Part shown: positions 1 through 9,254 of the stretch, in pieces
Layout: every line of letters starts with the position of its first letter
How positions within the stretch are numbered: position 1 is the first letter of the stretch
Assembly (NCBI GenBank): GCA_963718745.1
Contig: OY970370.1
Location: forward strand, 1,922,001-1,986,000
Direction: 5' to 3'
Length of the DNA stretch: 64,000 bases
From: Fermentibacter sp963718745 [NCBI: Candidatus Fermentibacterota bacterium]
GTDB lineage: Bacteria > Fermentibacterota > Fermentibacteria > Fermentibacterales
Notes under the pieces: generated by a model
Seen by the model: only the letters and a program-made list of their open reading frames with translations
Database searches by the model: none
What the model was told of the DNA's origin: nothing
Made by a program: the position numbers and the translations under genes

Positions 1-1020
1 CTCGTAGAAGACCTCGAAGTCGAGCATCGAACCGGTCTTGGTCGATCCGATCGCAAGCTGGCAGTAGTCCTCGCCGAAGAGGTACCAGTTGCCCAGGCAG
101 TTGGGTTCCGTCCAGCGGCAGTTGGAGCAGCTGAAGAGCTGGATGAATACGGTCTGCGGGTTGATCTCGGCTATCTCGGGCGCCATCACCGTTCCGGAGT
201 ATCCCGAGGTGGTCTTGAAAGTGTGACCCCAGGGGGAGGAGTGGGACATGAGGTGGATGAACTCGTACCCGTAGGCGAGCCTGTCCCTGTAATACGCCGC
301 GGTGGTCTGGTCAGGGCTGTTGTAGACGTCCACCGTCGGATAGATCGAGGAGAGGCCGCACTCGCCGTAGTACGACCAGTCGTCGTCGTTGAAGGCCATG
401 GCCCTGGCCGGCACGGCAAGGGCGCCGGTCCTGTAGAAGTGGTTCTTGTCGAAGAAGTCCCGCATCATCGTGACTTCGCTGCCGAACTCTATCGCATGGG
501 CGTCGATCCTGCCCACCCAGATCTCCGCACCCCGGTCGCCCGTGTGGGAGTCGAACATCCCGTCGCTGTCGGCATCGGTCCATATGCCGTCGAGGTCCAT
601 CAGATAGAGGTCGAGAGGGAACTCCTCGTGCGGCCCGCCCCACTCGTCCATCTCGTACCAGGCGGCCGGCAGCCATCCCACGAGGATCACGCCGGCCCTG
701 CCGGCATGCGACTGGATCTGTGCTCTGAGGTCCGCCGCGGTCCCGCCCAGCATTCCTTCCACGGTGACGTTGTATCCCTCCGCCTCGAGGTCCTGCCTGA
801 AACGGTCGATCCTGTCGGCCAGGGGGACCTGCATCGAGGAGGAGACTATCACCAGGACGTCCGAGTCACCCCTGTCGGCGTGGCTCTCGCTGATGTTCGA
901 GAAGGAGGCCGGGAGAGCCTCGAGAGGGCAGCGCGAGGTTCCGGCGAAACTCGTCACGGCCGCGCCTGAGGGAGGCGGCGGCAATGACGACAGGATCAGG
1001 ATAACTGCATTGAGGAACAC
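1..1020 (-). CDS. Secreted C25 (gingipain-like) cysteine peptidase, C-terminally truncated by window edge
   Basis: A minus-strand frame with no stop runs off the left edge after 340 codons, so the C-terminus is missing. I chose the GTG at 1020 because GGAGG lies 6 nt upstream and a hydrophobic, Pro-rich signal-like segment follows. Two beta-strand-ending motifs typical of clan CD peptidases are visible: a histidine (about residue 260) in FIHLMSHSSPWGH, and a cysteine (about residue 298) in FIQLFSCSNC. Their order and spacing match the catalytic His-Cys dyad of gingipain-type peptidases. It is probably exported and degrades protein outside the cell. The family call rests on motifs only. Confidence 0.72.
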   Translation of the reverse strand, partial: MFLNAVILILSSLPPPPSGAAVTSFAGTSRCPLEALPASFSNISESHADRGDSDVLVIVSSSMQVPLADRIDRFRQDLEAEGYNVTVEGMLGGTAADLRAQIQSHAGRAGVILVGWLPAAWYEMDEWGGPHEEFPLDLYLMDLDGIWTDADSDGMFDSHTGDRGAEIWVGRIDAHAIEFGSEVTMMRDFFDKNHFYRTGALAVPARAMAFNDDDWSYYGECGLSSIYPTVDVYNSPDQTTAAYYRDRLAYGYEFIHLMSHSSPWGHTFKTTSGYSGTVMAPEIAEINPQTVFIQLFSCSNCRWTEPNCLGNWYLFGEDYCQLAIGSTKTGSMLDFEVFYE

Positions 1021-1108
1021 CTCGGACCTCCACTGGAAAGCGCTGATACGTCCTGAATGGGAGAATAAGCAAGAACATTCCGCCTGTCAGCATCCTCCCG
1101 ATGCCGCC

Positions 1109-2725
1109 TCAGTCTCCCGTCCTCCTCCCGAGGACGACCGCCGATACCGGCTCGCTTCCGCCGGTCCAGACGGGGTCGGCCTCCGGCGGGATGAAGCCCC
1201 TGCAGATGAGGCATTCCACTCCGATCTCGTCCAGGAGGCTGTCTGCTGCCGGCGAGGGCCACGTGTTCAGTATCTCCGCCGTCTCGCCGTAGCCCTCCGG
1301 GAGGCTCGTGCCATACCCGTTCACCATGGGCGTGAAATGGATGGTCTGTCCGAGCAGGTTGCCGCACTCGTACGCGGGAGAGTCCAGGCCGTCCCCGACC
1401 GGGAGTATCGCGACGCAGGCGAAGCGCCTCGCGGCGAGCCACCCGTGGAACCTCTCCGGCCTGGCGTCGACCAGCGGCATGGGACCGGGCCAGACCTCCG
1501 CCAGGCAGAGCAGGATCCCGGCAACCGCGAGGACCGGTTTCTTCGATAGAGCTCTTCCCGCTGCCAGCGCCGCGGGCAGGAGGAAGAGGAAGGCGGCACC
1601 GGAGGGGTGACGGATGGACGAGAAGCCGGGCAGTCCCGCAAGGAGCCTCCAGGGTCCCGGAGCGATCTGCCTCCCGAAGGCGGTGATGGCCGGACCCAGA
1701 GACACGGCAAGGAAGACCACCGACAGGGCTGCGAGGAACCAGCCTCCCGCCATCCTGTCCTTCCTGTCCCGCCTGAGGAGCCATGACAGGGAGCCTAGGA
1801 CGAGCGCGAAACCCGGCCAGAATGCAACCTCTCCCGGCGTCGTCGCGGGCCTGAAGTTCCCGAGCAGCATGCTGTTCTCCGCTGGCGAGACGAGGGCGGA
1901 GATGTCGGTGGAGGTGATGGCGGAAGCGGGCAGGCTCGCCGCAGTGCCGAAGTGTCCGAGGAGGAGCGGGATGCAGGCGGCGTTTCCTGCAAGGGTCCAG
2001 AGGATGACTCGAAGCAGGGCCTTCGAGCCGCCTTCCCGGAGCGCCCACGGCAGGAACAGGAGGAGCGCCATGTCCAGGAAGAGCAGATAGTCGAGCGAGG
2101 CCATGCCCTGGAGGGCGACCAGGATCCCGAGCCATGGGGCGCCGCTCCGGCCCGACGAGATCCTGAGCGCCTGCCTGATGGCGAGTACTGCCAGTCCGGC
2201 GGAGAAGAGCTGGATCTGCCCGAGGTGGCTCTGGAAGAAAGGCAGGCAGACGAACGCCCCTGCGGTGAACAGCGCGCCGGCTTTCTCCGTCTTCATCTGC
2301 CTGGCGAGGAGAAATGCGGCGAAGCCCGCGAACGCGAGGGAGAGGACCAGGACCAGATTGTGGGCCGCCAGGGGGCCGAAGCCCGCGAAACGGAGCGGCA
2401 TGGCGGCAAGGGTCTGGGTCAGGAGCAGGTCGCTGCGCCCGGCCGCATCCGGCTGCCCCTCGAAAACGGGCGGGTGGAGCGGGTTCTGCAGGTTCGTGAC
2501 GGCCTCGTGGTTCCAGGCCATCAGCCATGTGTGGTAGAAGGTGCCCGTATCGTCGTGGGCCCCCACACCCGGGCTCGAGGCCAGCGGCCAGGTCACCGCC
2601 GAGGACAGGGCCGCGCAGAGGAGAGCGGCGGCGAGGACCTCGATCACGCGCAGTCTCACCCCGCCACGATCCCTGCGGGAGCCGTAGTTCGTGCCCGAAG
2701 GCCTGGCGGACGCTTTGGGAGACAC
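1109..2725 (-). CDS. Polytopic membrane protein, possible GT-C-like glycosyltransferase
   Basis: The 538-aa product has about a dozen hydrophobic segments. After the first one comes a loop with acidic and His residues (VGAHDDTGTFYHTWLMAWNHE), reminiscent of the first extracytoplasmic loop of GT-C glycosyltransferases. A later segment resembles the bilayer-embedded part of YfhO-type proteins. The GTG at 2725 directly follows the proS stop codon (TAG-GTG), but an internal GTG just before VRLRVIEVL is an equally good start. No substrate can be named. It may add sugars to envelope lipids or proteins, which is inference. Confidence 0.6.
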   Translation of the reverse strand: MSPKASARPSGTNYGSRRDRGGVRLRVIEVLAAALLCAALSSAVTWPLASSPGVGAHDDTGTFYHTWLMAWNHEAVTNLQNPLHPPVFEGQPDAAGRSDLLLTQTLAAMPLRFAGFGPLAAHNLVLVLSLAFAGFAAFLLARQMKTEKAGALFTAGAFVCLPFFQSHLGQIQLFSAGLAVLAIRQALRISSGRSGAPWLGILVALQGMASLDYLLFLDMALLLFLPWALREGGSKALLRVILWTLAGNAACIPLLLGHFGTAASLPASAITSTDISALVSPAENSMLLGNFRPATTPGEVAFWPGFALVLGSLSWLLRRDRKDRMAGGWFLAALSVVFLAVSLGPAITAFGRQIAPGPWRLLAGLPGFSSIRHPSGAAFLFLLPAALAAGRALSKKPVLAVAGILLCLAEVWPGPMPLVDARPERFHGWLAARRFACVAILPVGDGLDSPAYECGNLLGQTIHFTPMVNGYGTSLPEGYGETAEILNTWPSPAADSLLDEIGVECLICRGFIPPEADPVWTGGSEPVSAVVLGRRTGD

Positions 2726-4168
2726 CTAGTAGGCCCTCGCGACTATCGCCCTGCGGCTGGTCGTCCTCCCGGTCATGAAGCAGGCGCCCTCTCCGCCTTC
2801 CTGGTCGAGAGGGATGCAGCGCACGGTAGCCTTGGTCTCCTGCTGGAGGCGGTCCTCCTCGAGGGTCGAACCGTCCCACCAGACCCGGCAGAACCCCGGC
2901 TCCGCCTCGAACCGCGCCTTGAACTCCTCGTAGGTCGCCGCCTCCCAGGTCATCGCATCCATCCTGGCACGAGCCTCGTCGAGCATCTCGCCCTGCATCG
3001 CTGCGAGCCTGGCGACGATCCCCTCCCTTATCGAATCCAGGCCGATCGTGAACTTGGCGTCCCTGCCGGGGCGGTTGCGCGCGCTCGCGGTGACGACACC
3101 GGACTGCAGGTCCCTCGGTCCGAGCTCGAGCCTCAGGGGAACCCCCCTGACCTCCCAGTGGTGGAACTTGAAGCCGGGGCTGACTGTCGAGCGGTCGTCA
3201 AGCTTCACCCTGACACCCGCCGCGTCGAGCTCCGCCCGGATCTCCCCGGCCGCCTTCATGACGGCTTCTCTCTCCTCGTCGGTCCTGTGGATGGGGACCA
3301 CGACGACCTGGACCGGTGCGAGGGCGGGTGGCAGCCTGAGACCGGCATCGTCTCCGTGGACCATGATGACCGCGCCCACGAGCCGGGTCGAGACGCCCCA
3401 GCTTGTCTGGTGGACGTAACGCTGCTCGTTGTTCTCGTCGAGGAACCTGGTGTTGAAGGCTCTCGCGAAATTGGTTCCCAGGTAGTGGCTTGTTCCCGAC
3501 TGCAGGGCCCATCCGTTTCCCATCATCGCCTCGATGGTGTAGCTCTCGACCGCACCCGCGAACTTCTCCCTGTCCGTCTTGATGCCGGGTATGACCGGGA
3601 TCGCCGCCTCCCGGAGGGCGAAGTCCTCGTAGACGCGGAGCATGCGGATTGTCTCCTCGCGAGCCTCCTCCTCGGTGGCATGGGCGGTGTGCCCCTCCTG
3701 CCACAGGAACTCCGTCGTCCGGAGGAAGGCCCTCGGCCTCATCTCCCACCTGACTACGTTCGCCCACTGGTTGAGGAGCATCGGCAGGTCGCGGTAGCTT
3801 CCTATCCACTTGGAGAACATGTGGTTGATTATCGTTTCGGAGGTGGGCCGCACCACCAGCGGCTCCTCGAGCAGCTTGCCGCCGCCGTGAGTGACGATGG
3901 CGAGTTCGGGGGCGAAGCCCTCCACGTGCTCCGCCTCCTTCTGGATGAAGCTCTGGGGAATGAAGAGGGGGAAGTACGCGTTCTCGTGCCCCGTCGCTCT
4001 GAAGCGGGCGTCCAGGTTGTCACGGATCCTCTCCCAGATGGCGTAGCCGTATGGGCGGATGACCATGCAGCCGCGGACGGGCGACGAGTCGGCGAGCTCG
4101 GCCTCGCGGATGACGTCCTGGTACCACTGGGCGAAATCGACCTTCTGCGATGTGATGTTGTCAGCCAT
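2726..4168 (-). CDS. proS: Prolyl-tRNA synthetase, archaeal/eukaryal-type short form
   Basis: This 480-aa class II aminoacyl-tRNA synthetase charges tRNA-Pro with proline. It starts like the archaeal/eukaryal type (ITSQKVDFAQWYQDVIREAEL) and contains the motif 2 region (RPTSETIINHMFSKW), RWEMRPRAFLRTTEFLWQEG, and the C-terminal extension with tail ARAY. There is no editing insertion, so it is not the long bacterial form. The start at 4168 has AAGGA upstream. The frame stays open 32 codons further, but that extension is Arg/Pro/Gly-rich and has no ribosome site. Confidence 0.96.
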   Translation of the reverse strand: MADNITSQKVDFAQWYQDVIREAELADSSPVRGCMVIRPYGYAIWERIRDNLDARFRATGHENAYFPLFIPQSFIQKEAEHVEGFAPELAIVTHGGGKLLEEPLVVRPTSETIINHMFSKWIGSYRDLPMLLNQWANVVRWEMRPRAFLRTTEFLWQEGHTAHATEEEAREETIRMLRVYEDFALREAAIPVIPGIKTDREKFAGAVESYTIEAMMGNGWALQSGTSHYLGTNFARAFNTRFLDENNEQRYVHQTSWGVSTRLVGAVIMVHGDDAGLRLPPALAPVQVVVVPIHRTDEEREAVMKAAGEIRAELDAAGVRVKLDDRSTVSPGFKFHHWEVRGVPLRLELGPRDLQSGVVTASARNRPGRDAKFTIGLDSIREGIVARLAAMQGEMLDEARARMDAMTWEAATYEEFKARFEAEPGFCRVWWDGSTLEEDRLQQETKATVRCIPLDQEGGEGACFMTGRTTSRRAIVARAY

Positions 4169-4317
4169 CTCAGTCCTTAATCGTTCGGGATGTTCTTTGT
4201 CGGGACCGGGTCCGGGACACCGGTGGAAACTCGATCCCCCCCGGCATCCCTGCGCCGGCCGCACGAGCGACCCGCGCCACAGGGCCTAATATGGATGGAC
4301 GGGGATCGCCCGAGTAA

Positions 4318-4346
4318 TTGACAATGGGAGACGCAGACCTGAAAAT
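4318..4346 (+). promoter_or_regulatory. Sigma-70-like promoter for the cation efflux gene
   Basis: TTGACA (4318-4323), a 17-nt spacer, and GAAAAT (4341-4346; 4 of 6 matches to TATAAT). It sits about 75 bp before the cation diffusion facilitator, in the 255-bp space divergent to proS. No convincing promoter for proS was seen in the same space. Confidence 0.5.
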
Positions 4347-4423
4347 GGCGGAATGGTCCCGGCTCTTCTCCGGCCGTCTTCGCGGCGGCGGAGGCGGGTC
4401 GCATGTCTCATGGAGGGAGTCGC

Positions 4424-5347
4424 ATGACATCCGGTCCGGCGAGCCGCCGCTCACTGACGCGATACGCGTGGATATCCATCGCGGCTGCCGTGGCCACGAT
4501 CGCACTCAAGACCGGCGCATACCTGGCCACTGGTTCGGTCGGCCTCCTGTCGGATGCCCTGGAGTCCCTGGTCAACCTGGCCGGAGCCGTGGTCGCACTC
4601 GCGATGCTCACGATCGCAGCACGACCCGCCGACGAGGACCACGCATTCGGCCACGGCAAGGCCGAATACTTCTCCAGCGGGGTCGAAGGCGCTCTCATAC
4701 TGATAGCTGCCGTGAGCATCGCGGTGACCGCCGTCCCGAGGCTCATCAATCCGGCACCCCTGACCAGCGTCGGTATCGGAGTGGCGATCTCGACGGTGGC
4801 CGCCCTGGTCAATCTGTTCGTCTCGGGGATCCTCCGCCGCGCCGGCAGGAGGTTCGATTCGATAACCCTCGAGGCCGATGCCGCCCATCTCATGACGGAT
4901 GTCCTGACTTCCGCGGGCGTCGTGGCCGGGATCGCCATCACGGCCCTGACGGGGTGGAGCAGGATCGACCCCATAGTCGCGCTCCTCGTCGCCTGCAACA
5001 TCGTCCTGTCAGGAATCCGGATCATCAGGCGGTCCGTGCTCGGCCTGATGGACACGTCGATCCCGGCCTCGGAGCAGGAAACAGTCCTGGGGGTGCTGGA
5101 TCTGCACTGCGAAGGCGGCGTTGAGTTCCACGACTTCAGGACCCGTCAGTCCGGAGCGCACCGCTTCGTCTCCCTCCATGTCCTTGTCCCGGGGGACTGG
5201 ACGGTCGAGCGCGGCCACATCCTCCTCGAGGAGATAGAGTGCGCCATCCGCACCGCCCTCCCGGGTTCGACGGTCATCACCCACCTCGAACCGCTTGGCG
5301 ATCCCGCCTCCATGGAGCACGACCACCCGGGCGGGAGCAGGTACTGA
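4424..5347 (+). CDS. Cation diffusion facilitator family transporter
   Basis: The 307-aa product is a CDF-type metal/proton antiporter that would export divalent cations such as Zn, Fe, Mn or Co. It has six hydrophobic segments and the paired motifs expected of the metal site: [14 protein letters not shown] in segment 2 and [14 protein letters not shown] in segment 5, plus the [11 protein letters not shown] loop. A cytoplasmic C-terminal domain follows ([20 protein letters not shown]). Both the ATG at 4403 and the ATG at 4424 have a GGAGG upstream; the second has the better spacing. Metal specificity cannot be read from the sequence. Confidence 0.93.
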   Translation: MTSGPASRRSLTRYAWISIAAAVATIALKTGAYLATGSVGLLSDALESLVNLAGAVVALAMLTIAARPADEDHAFGHGKAEYFSSGVEGALILIAAVSIAVTAVPRLINPAPLTSVGIGVAISTVAALVNLFVSGILRRAGRRFDSITLEADAAHLMTDVLTSAGVVAGIAITALTGWSRIDPIVALLVACNIVLSGIRIIRRSVLGLMDTSIPASEQETVLGVLDLHCEGGVEFHDFRTRQSGAHRFVSLHVLVPGDWTVERGHILLEEIECAIRTALPGSTVITHLEPLGDPASMEHDHPGGSRY

Positions 5348-6108
5348 TGTGCACTGTTCCGTCCTGGCGCCCCGCAGCCCGGTCGAGGGCGGATTTCGTA
5401 GCGAGCGCCGGGAGGATAGACTACTTGAGAGCTCTTGCGACCGATCCGCCGGGAGGGCGCCCCAATCCCAACCTGCTCGCCTTCACCAACACGGGGGGGC
5501 TTCTCGGGAAGGGTGTCTGCTGGTGGCACTCGAGATTCACCCGGGCCGCCCTCTATCTGGTCTATTTCGAGCCTGACGCCCCGAAGCCCGGGCAGAGAGA
5601 GGTCCGGGAGATAGTCTCGTCGGTGATGGATGCGCGCAGAGTCGTCGAGATCCCCGGTTATGAGAACCTGCGCGAGTTTTCGCAGGAGCACGGCGAGTCG
5701 ATCCAGAAGGTCCTGGAGAGGAGGCAGCTCTCCGACGGGATACTCCGCTTCGCATGGGTGGACGGGCTCTCGGGTTCGTCCTCGGCAGCCCCAGCGAAGC
5801 TCGAGGCCCTCATGGACAGGATCCACGCCGAGACCAGGGTGGGGCTCGCCTATGTGAAGCTGCAGGTACCTGGTCTGGATGCCCATTCGCTCGTCTTCAC
5901 CCGGATGGAGCCCATCCCGGGAGGCGGCTACAGATGCACCTACCTCGACAGCAACTGGCCCGGAGCACGCACCTGGGAGTACAGGACAGGCCTCGGAACG
6001 GCCTCAGGGCTGTGCGGCGCCCCGGGGATCCCATACCTGCAGCGTTCCGGGGAGCTTGCGAGGATGAGGAAGCTGGTCTCCCGTTTCGCAGACGGGGCTT
6101 CCGCGTGA
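5347..6108 (+). CDS. Predicted papain-like cysteine peptidase of unknown role
   Basis: The ATG at 5347 overlaps the transporter stop (TGATG). The 253-aa product has no signal peptide. Two segments look like the active-site halves of papain-fold enzymes: GGLLGKGVCWWHSRF (a Gly-x-Cys-Trp helix start) and, about 120 residues later, LDAHSLVFTRMEP followed by YRCTYLDSNWPG (His, then Asp/Asn in adjacent strands). The family is inferred from this Cys...His...Asp/Asn pattern. Coupling to a metal exporter does not reveal the substrate. Confidence 0.5.
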   Translation: MCTVPSWRPAARSRADFVASAGRIDYLRALATDPPGGRPNPNLLAFTNTGGLLGKGVCWWHSRFTRAALYLVYFEPDAPKPGQREVREIVSSVMDARRVVEIPGYENLREFSQEHGESIQKVLERRQLSDGILRFAWVDGLSGSSSAAPAKLEALMDRIHAETRVGLAYVKLQVPGLDAHSLVFTRMEPIPGGGYRCTYLDSNWPGARTWEYRTGLGTASGLCGAPGIPYLQRSGELARMRKLVSRFADGASA

Positions 6109-6186
6109 GGCGGACGGGCGGCGGCCTCCGCACGTCCCGCGGAAACGGACTATGATAGTTCTGTCGAATCAACCGCTGGAGGCGAG

Positions 6187-6243
6187 ATGGACCTGCCCGT
6201 TCCGGCAACGCGGCACCCGGGTGCGGAAGCCCGATCCGGATGA
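6187..6243 (+). CDS. Possible 18-residue leader peptide coupled to the next gene
   Basis: A GGAGG with 4-nt spacing precedes the ATG at 6187. The 18-codon frame (MDLPVPATRHPGAEARSG) ends in a TGA that overlaps the ATG of the downstream membrane protein (ATGA), the junction style used throughout this window. The downstream ATG has no ribosome site of its own, so its translation may depend on this leader. A TATGAT (6151-6156) could be a -10 box, but no good -35 accompanies it. Confidence 0.35.
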   Translation: MDLPVPATRHPGAEARSG

Positions 6244-6821
6244 AGGCTCCGGCTCTCTATGCCGGCATCGCGGTCTGCTCGGCGGGGCTCTCCTGCTGCA
6301 TCACGGTGCTGAACCTGGCCAGCAGGTTCGTCATGTCCCAGGGCGGCTTCGTGGCCTCCGGGGGACCCTACGAGATCGCGCAGCCAGCCCCTGGCTGGAT
6401 CCTTGCTGTTCCCGCCTCGATAATCCTCTGCTTCGTCTTCGGCGGGATCTCGATCCTCCTCTCCCGGCGGATGGGAGGGTTCAGCCTGCTGCCCTGCGCC
6501 TGGTCGGGGCTCTTCCTCTCCCTGGGATTCCAGTTCGCAGACATGGGCATGAACCCGCCCGGAGACGGCGGGACGGCCTGGGGCTGGATCGTCTGTGCAG
6601 CGGTCTTCGTTCCGATGGGGCTCGCCCCCCTGGTCGCAATCCCGGCAGGCCTCATCCGGAGACGGAGGCTTCGCTCCAGATACCCCTGGCTCGTCTCCGC
6701 CGAGGAGCCACGCCTGCAGGCCGACAGCGCGGGAAGGGCGGTTTATGCATTCTGCGTCGCGATCGGAGCGATATCCGGAACTGTAACCGGATTCATTCTC
6801 TACGGTCTGGTCACGGGATGA
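6240..6821 (+). CDS. Four-to-five-pass membrane protein, unknown function
   Basis: The 193-aa product has hydrophobic segments at roughly residues 5-28, 52-75, 82-100, 115-140 and 170-190, with an Arg-rich cytoplasmic loop (IRRRRLRSRYPW) before the last. I recognise no family. Its start overlaps the stop of the putative leader peptide, and it lacks a strong Shine-Dalgarno sequence of its own. Confidence 0.65.
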   Translation: MKAPALYAGIAVCSAGLSCCITVLNLASRFVMSQGGFVASGGPYEIAQPAPGWILAVPASIILCFVFGGISILLSRRMGGFSLLPCAWSGLFLSLGFQFADMGMNPPGDGGTAWGWIVCAAVFVPMGLAPLVAIPAGLIRRRRLRSRYPWLVSAEEPRLQADSAGRAVYAFCVAIGAISGTVTGFILYGLVTG

Positions 6822-6918
6822 ACGACGCGGTTCCCTCGATCGAACCGAAACGGCAACCGGTTGTCTGCGGCCCGCAGCCCTGCGGGTCGGAAGAACACTT
6901 CACCCATCCGGGAGAATC

Positions 6919-7509
6919 ATGCGGAAAACAGGCAGGATAGTAGACTGGAACGACAACAGGGGATTCGGTTTCATAGCGCCGGAGGGCGGCGGAGAGAGGG
7001 TATTCGTCCACATCAAGGCGTTCCGCCCCGGGCAGGCGAGGCCTTCCGCCGGTGAGATCGTCGACTACGAACCCTCGACGGACGACCAGAACAGGAAGCG
7101 TGCAGAGGATGTTCGGTTCGCAGGCCCCGGGATCGCCACCGCCGCATCGCGGAAGAGCCCGGGCAGCGTCCTTCCCACGGTTTGGCTGATCCTTGCCGTG
7201 CTCTTCCTCCTCCTGGTCGGATGGCTGGCCTTCTCGGGCGGGATCCGCCCCGCCCTGGCGGGGGCGTATCTCGTCCTCAGCGCCGTGACCTTCCTCCTCT
7301 ACGGCATGGACAAGGCGTCGGCCGCAGGCGGCGGGCGAAGAGTCCCCGAGAGCTCCCTGCACATCCTCGGGCTGCTGGGGGGATGGCCGGGAGCGCTCGT
7401 CGCACAGAGGCTCCTTCGCCACAAGACGAGGAAGACATCCTTCCAGCTGGTTTTCTGGCTCACGGTGGCAGTCAACCTGGCCCTGGCATGGCTGTTGACG
7501 CGGGAGTAG
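6919..7509 (+). CDS. Cold-shock domain protein fused to DUF1294 membrane domain
   Basis: The 196-aa product joins an N-terminal cold-shock (OB-fold) domain (residues 1-65, with the RNP motifs RGFGFI and VFVHIKAF) to a C-terminal DUF1294 domain. That domain has four hydrophobic segments and the signature YGMDKASAAGGGRRVPESSLH. This architecture is known in many bacteria. The first domain should bind single-stranded RNA or DNA and the second places it at the inner membrane, but the role is unknown. GGGAGA stands before the ATG. A GC-rich hairpin (CCCGCAG/CTGCGGG, near 6880) lies in the upstream gap. Confidence 0.9.
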   Translation: MRKTGRIVDWNDNRGFGFIAPEGGGERVFVHIKAFRPGQARPSAGEIVDYEPSTDDQNRKRAEDVRFAGPGIATAASRKSPGSVLPTVWLILAVLFLLLVGWLAFSGGIRPALAGAYLVLSAVTFLLYGMDKASAAGGGRRVPESSLHILGLLGGWPGALVAQRLLRHKTRKTSFQLVFWLTVAVNLALAWLLTRE

Positions 7510-9254
7510 CCAGACACCTCCTGCTCGTCGCGGACCTGGGACGGGGCTGCTTCGAGAGGGTCGCGATCGACCCTGCGCTTGTCGATACCTGGCTGGGAGG
7601 CCGGGGCCTCGCGGGATGCTTCCTGCGGCCTCGCTGCTCCCTTCCCTGGGATCACGACGAAATGCCGGTCATCGTGATGGCCGGTCCACTCGCCGGGACA
7701 GCCGCGCCGGCCTCCGGGCGCGCCTGCTTCATGTCCAGGTCCCCGCTCACGGGAACCGTGGGGGATTCCTCGGCGGGAGGGAGCTTCGCGATCCAGCTCA
7801 GGCGGGCCGGCCTGACCGGGATCGTGCTCACCGGCAGGAGCGAACGGCTCTGCGGCCTGGAGATCGAGGACGGCGTAGCGAGGCTGGTGGATGCCCGTGA
7901 TCTTGCAGACCGCGACACCGTCGAGCTCTTCGATCTGCTGAAGGGCAGGGGTTCGGTCGCCCTCACCGGTCCGGCGGCCGGCAACGGAGTCCTCTACTCG
8001 AGCATCATGATAGACGGCATCCATGCCGCCGGGAGGAACGGCCTCGGCCTGGCCTTCGCCGCGCGGAACCTGAAGTACATCTCGGTCAGAGGCACCGGTT
8101 CGGTCCGCGTGGCGGACCCGGCCAGGCTGTCCGCCGCCTGCGCGGAGATCCGGAGGCTGCTCGCCGCGAGCCCGGTGGTGATGGGGGCTTACGGGCTGCA
8201 CAACATGGGGACGGGCGCTCTGTACGACCTGATGCACGCCCGGGGGATGATGCCCACGGCCAACTTCAGGAGGACCAGCTTCGAGGCCGCCCCTTCGATG
8301 AACGCATCCGTCTTCGCCCGCCTGCACGACACCCGCCGCACTGGATGCGAAGGGTGCGGGATCCTCTGCAAGAGGGTCGGCAGGGACGGCGTCCACATGC
8401 CCGAGTTCGAGACCATGTCACATTTCAGCGCCCTGCTCGAGAACGAAGACATCTCGGTGGTGACCGAGGCCAACTCCCTCTGCACTCGGAGCGGGATGGA
8501 CACCATAAGCGCCGGATCCACGCTTGCATGCCATTCGGAAATCATCGGCAGGAGGCTCCCGCCAGGCGAGATACTCGATCTGCTCCGCGGGATCGCCATG
8601 GGGGAGCAGCCGGGGCTCGGGAGCGGTTCGAGGAGGTATGCCGGGGCGGCAGGGAGGCCGGAGGCGTCCATGTCCGTGAAGAGCCTGGAACTGCCGGCCT
8701 ACGACCCGCGGGGGGCCTACGGCATGGCTCTCGCCTATGCCGTGGCAACGCGCGGGGGCTGCCATCTCAGGGCGTATCCGATCAGCCACGAGATCCTCAG
8801 GAGGCCGGTAGTGACGGACAGGCTCTCCTTCTCCGGAAAGGCGAGGATCATCAAGATAGCCGAGGATGCCAACGCGGCTGTTGATTCGATAGGGGCATGC
8901 AGGTTCAGCTTCTTCGGCGCCTCGCTCGAGGAGTATGCCGAGGCCCTCTCCGCCGTCACCGGGCGCGAGACGACCGCCCAGGACCTGCTGGACGCGGGCG
9001 AGAAGATCACCTTCCGGGACAGGATGATGAACAGTCTGTGCGGGTTCTCCAAGGCGGACGACGATCTCCCTTCGAGGTTCTTCACGGAGCCTGGGTCCCC
9101 CGGACCATGGCAGGACATCGACCCCATCCCCAGGGAGGGCTTCCTCGAAGCCCGCTCGAGGTACTACCGCATACGCGGGCTCGATTCCGAAGGAGCTCCG
9201 CTCGCATCGAAGGCTTCCGAACTCGGTCTCGCAGATGGGAAGGGAGGGGCTTGA
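7488..9254 (+). CDS. Aldehyde:ferredoxin oxidoreductase family (tungstopterin) enzyme
   Basis: The 588-aa protein has the AOR fold: an N-terminal pterin domain with SGRACFMSRSPLTG, and 4Fe-4S ligands C287-x2-C290-x3-C294 (GCEGCGILCKR) with the fourth at C471 (DSIGACRF). The spacing closely follows the Pyrococcus AOR ligands. ANSLCTRSGMDTIS is also family-typical. It should oxidise an aldehyde to an acid with ferredoxin, using W- or Mo-bispterin. The ATG at 7488 lies inside the previous gene, a 22-bp overlap, and the next gene is coupled, suggesting a shared pathway. Substrate unknown. Confidence 0.92.
   Translation: MAVDAGVARHLLLVADLGRGCFERVAIDPALVDTWLGGRGLAGCFLRPRCSLPWDHDEMPVIVMAGPLAGTAAPASGRACFMSRSPLTGTVGDSSAGGSFAIQLRRAGLTGIVLTGRSERLCGLEIEDGVARLVDARDLADRDTVELFDLLKGRGSVALTGPAAGNGVLYSSIMIDGIHAAGRNGLGLAFAARNLKYISVRGTGSVRVADPARLSAACAEIRRLLAASPVVMGAYGLHNMGTGALYDLMHARGMMPTANFRRTSFEAAPSMNASVFARLHDTRRTGCEGCGILCKRVGRDGVHMPEFETMSHFSALLENEDISVVTEANSLCTRSGMDTISAGSTLACHSEIIGRRLPPGEILDLLRGIAMGEQPGLGSGSRRYAGAAGRPEASMSVKSLELPAYDPRGAYGMALAYAVATRGGCHLRAYPISHEILRRPVVTDRLSFSGKARIIKIAEDANAAVDSIGACRFSFFGASLEEYAEALSAVTGRETTAQDLLDAGEKITFRDRMMNSLCGFSKADDDLPSRFFTEPGSPGPWQDIDPIPREGFLEARSRYYRIRGLDSEGAPLASKASELGLADGKGGA

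Noticed and set aside
1952-4180. A 742-codon plus-strand open frame
   Set aside because: It lies antisense to proS and the membrane protein, both with clear family or membrane features. It is Arg/Glu/Gly-rich and has no ribosome site, so it is a GC-rich shadow frame.
4169-4317. Possible T-box or riboswitch before proS
   Set aside because: No T-box sequence (AGGGTGGNACCGCG-like) or terminator-antiterminator pair is visible in the 150-nt leader.
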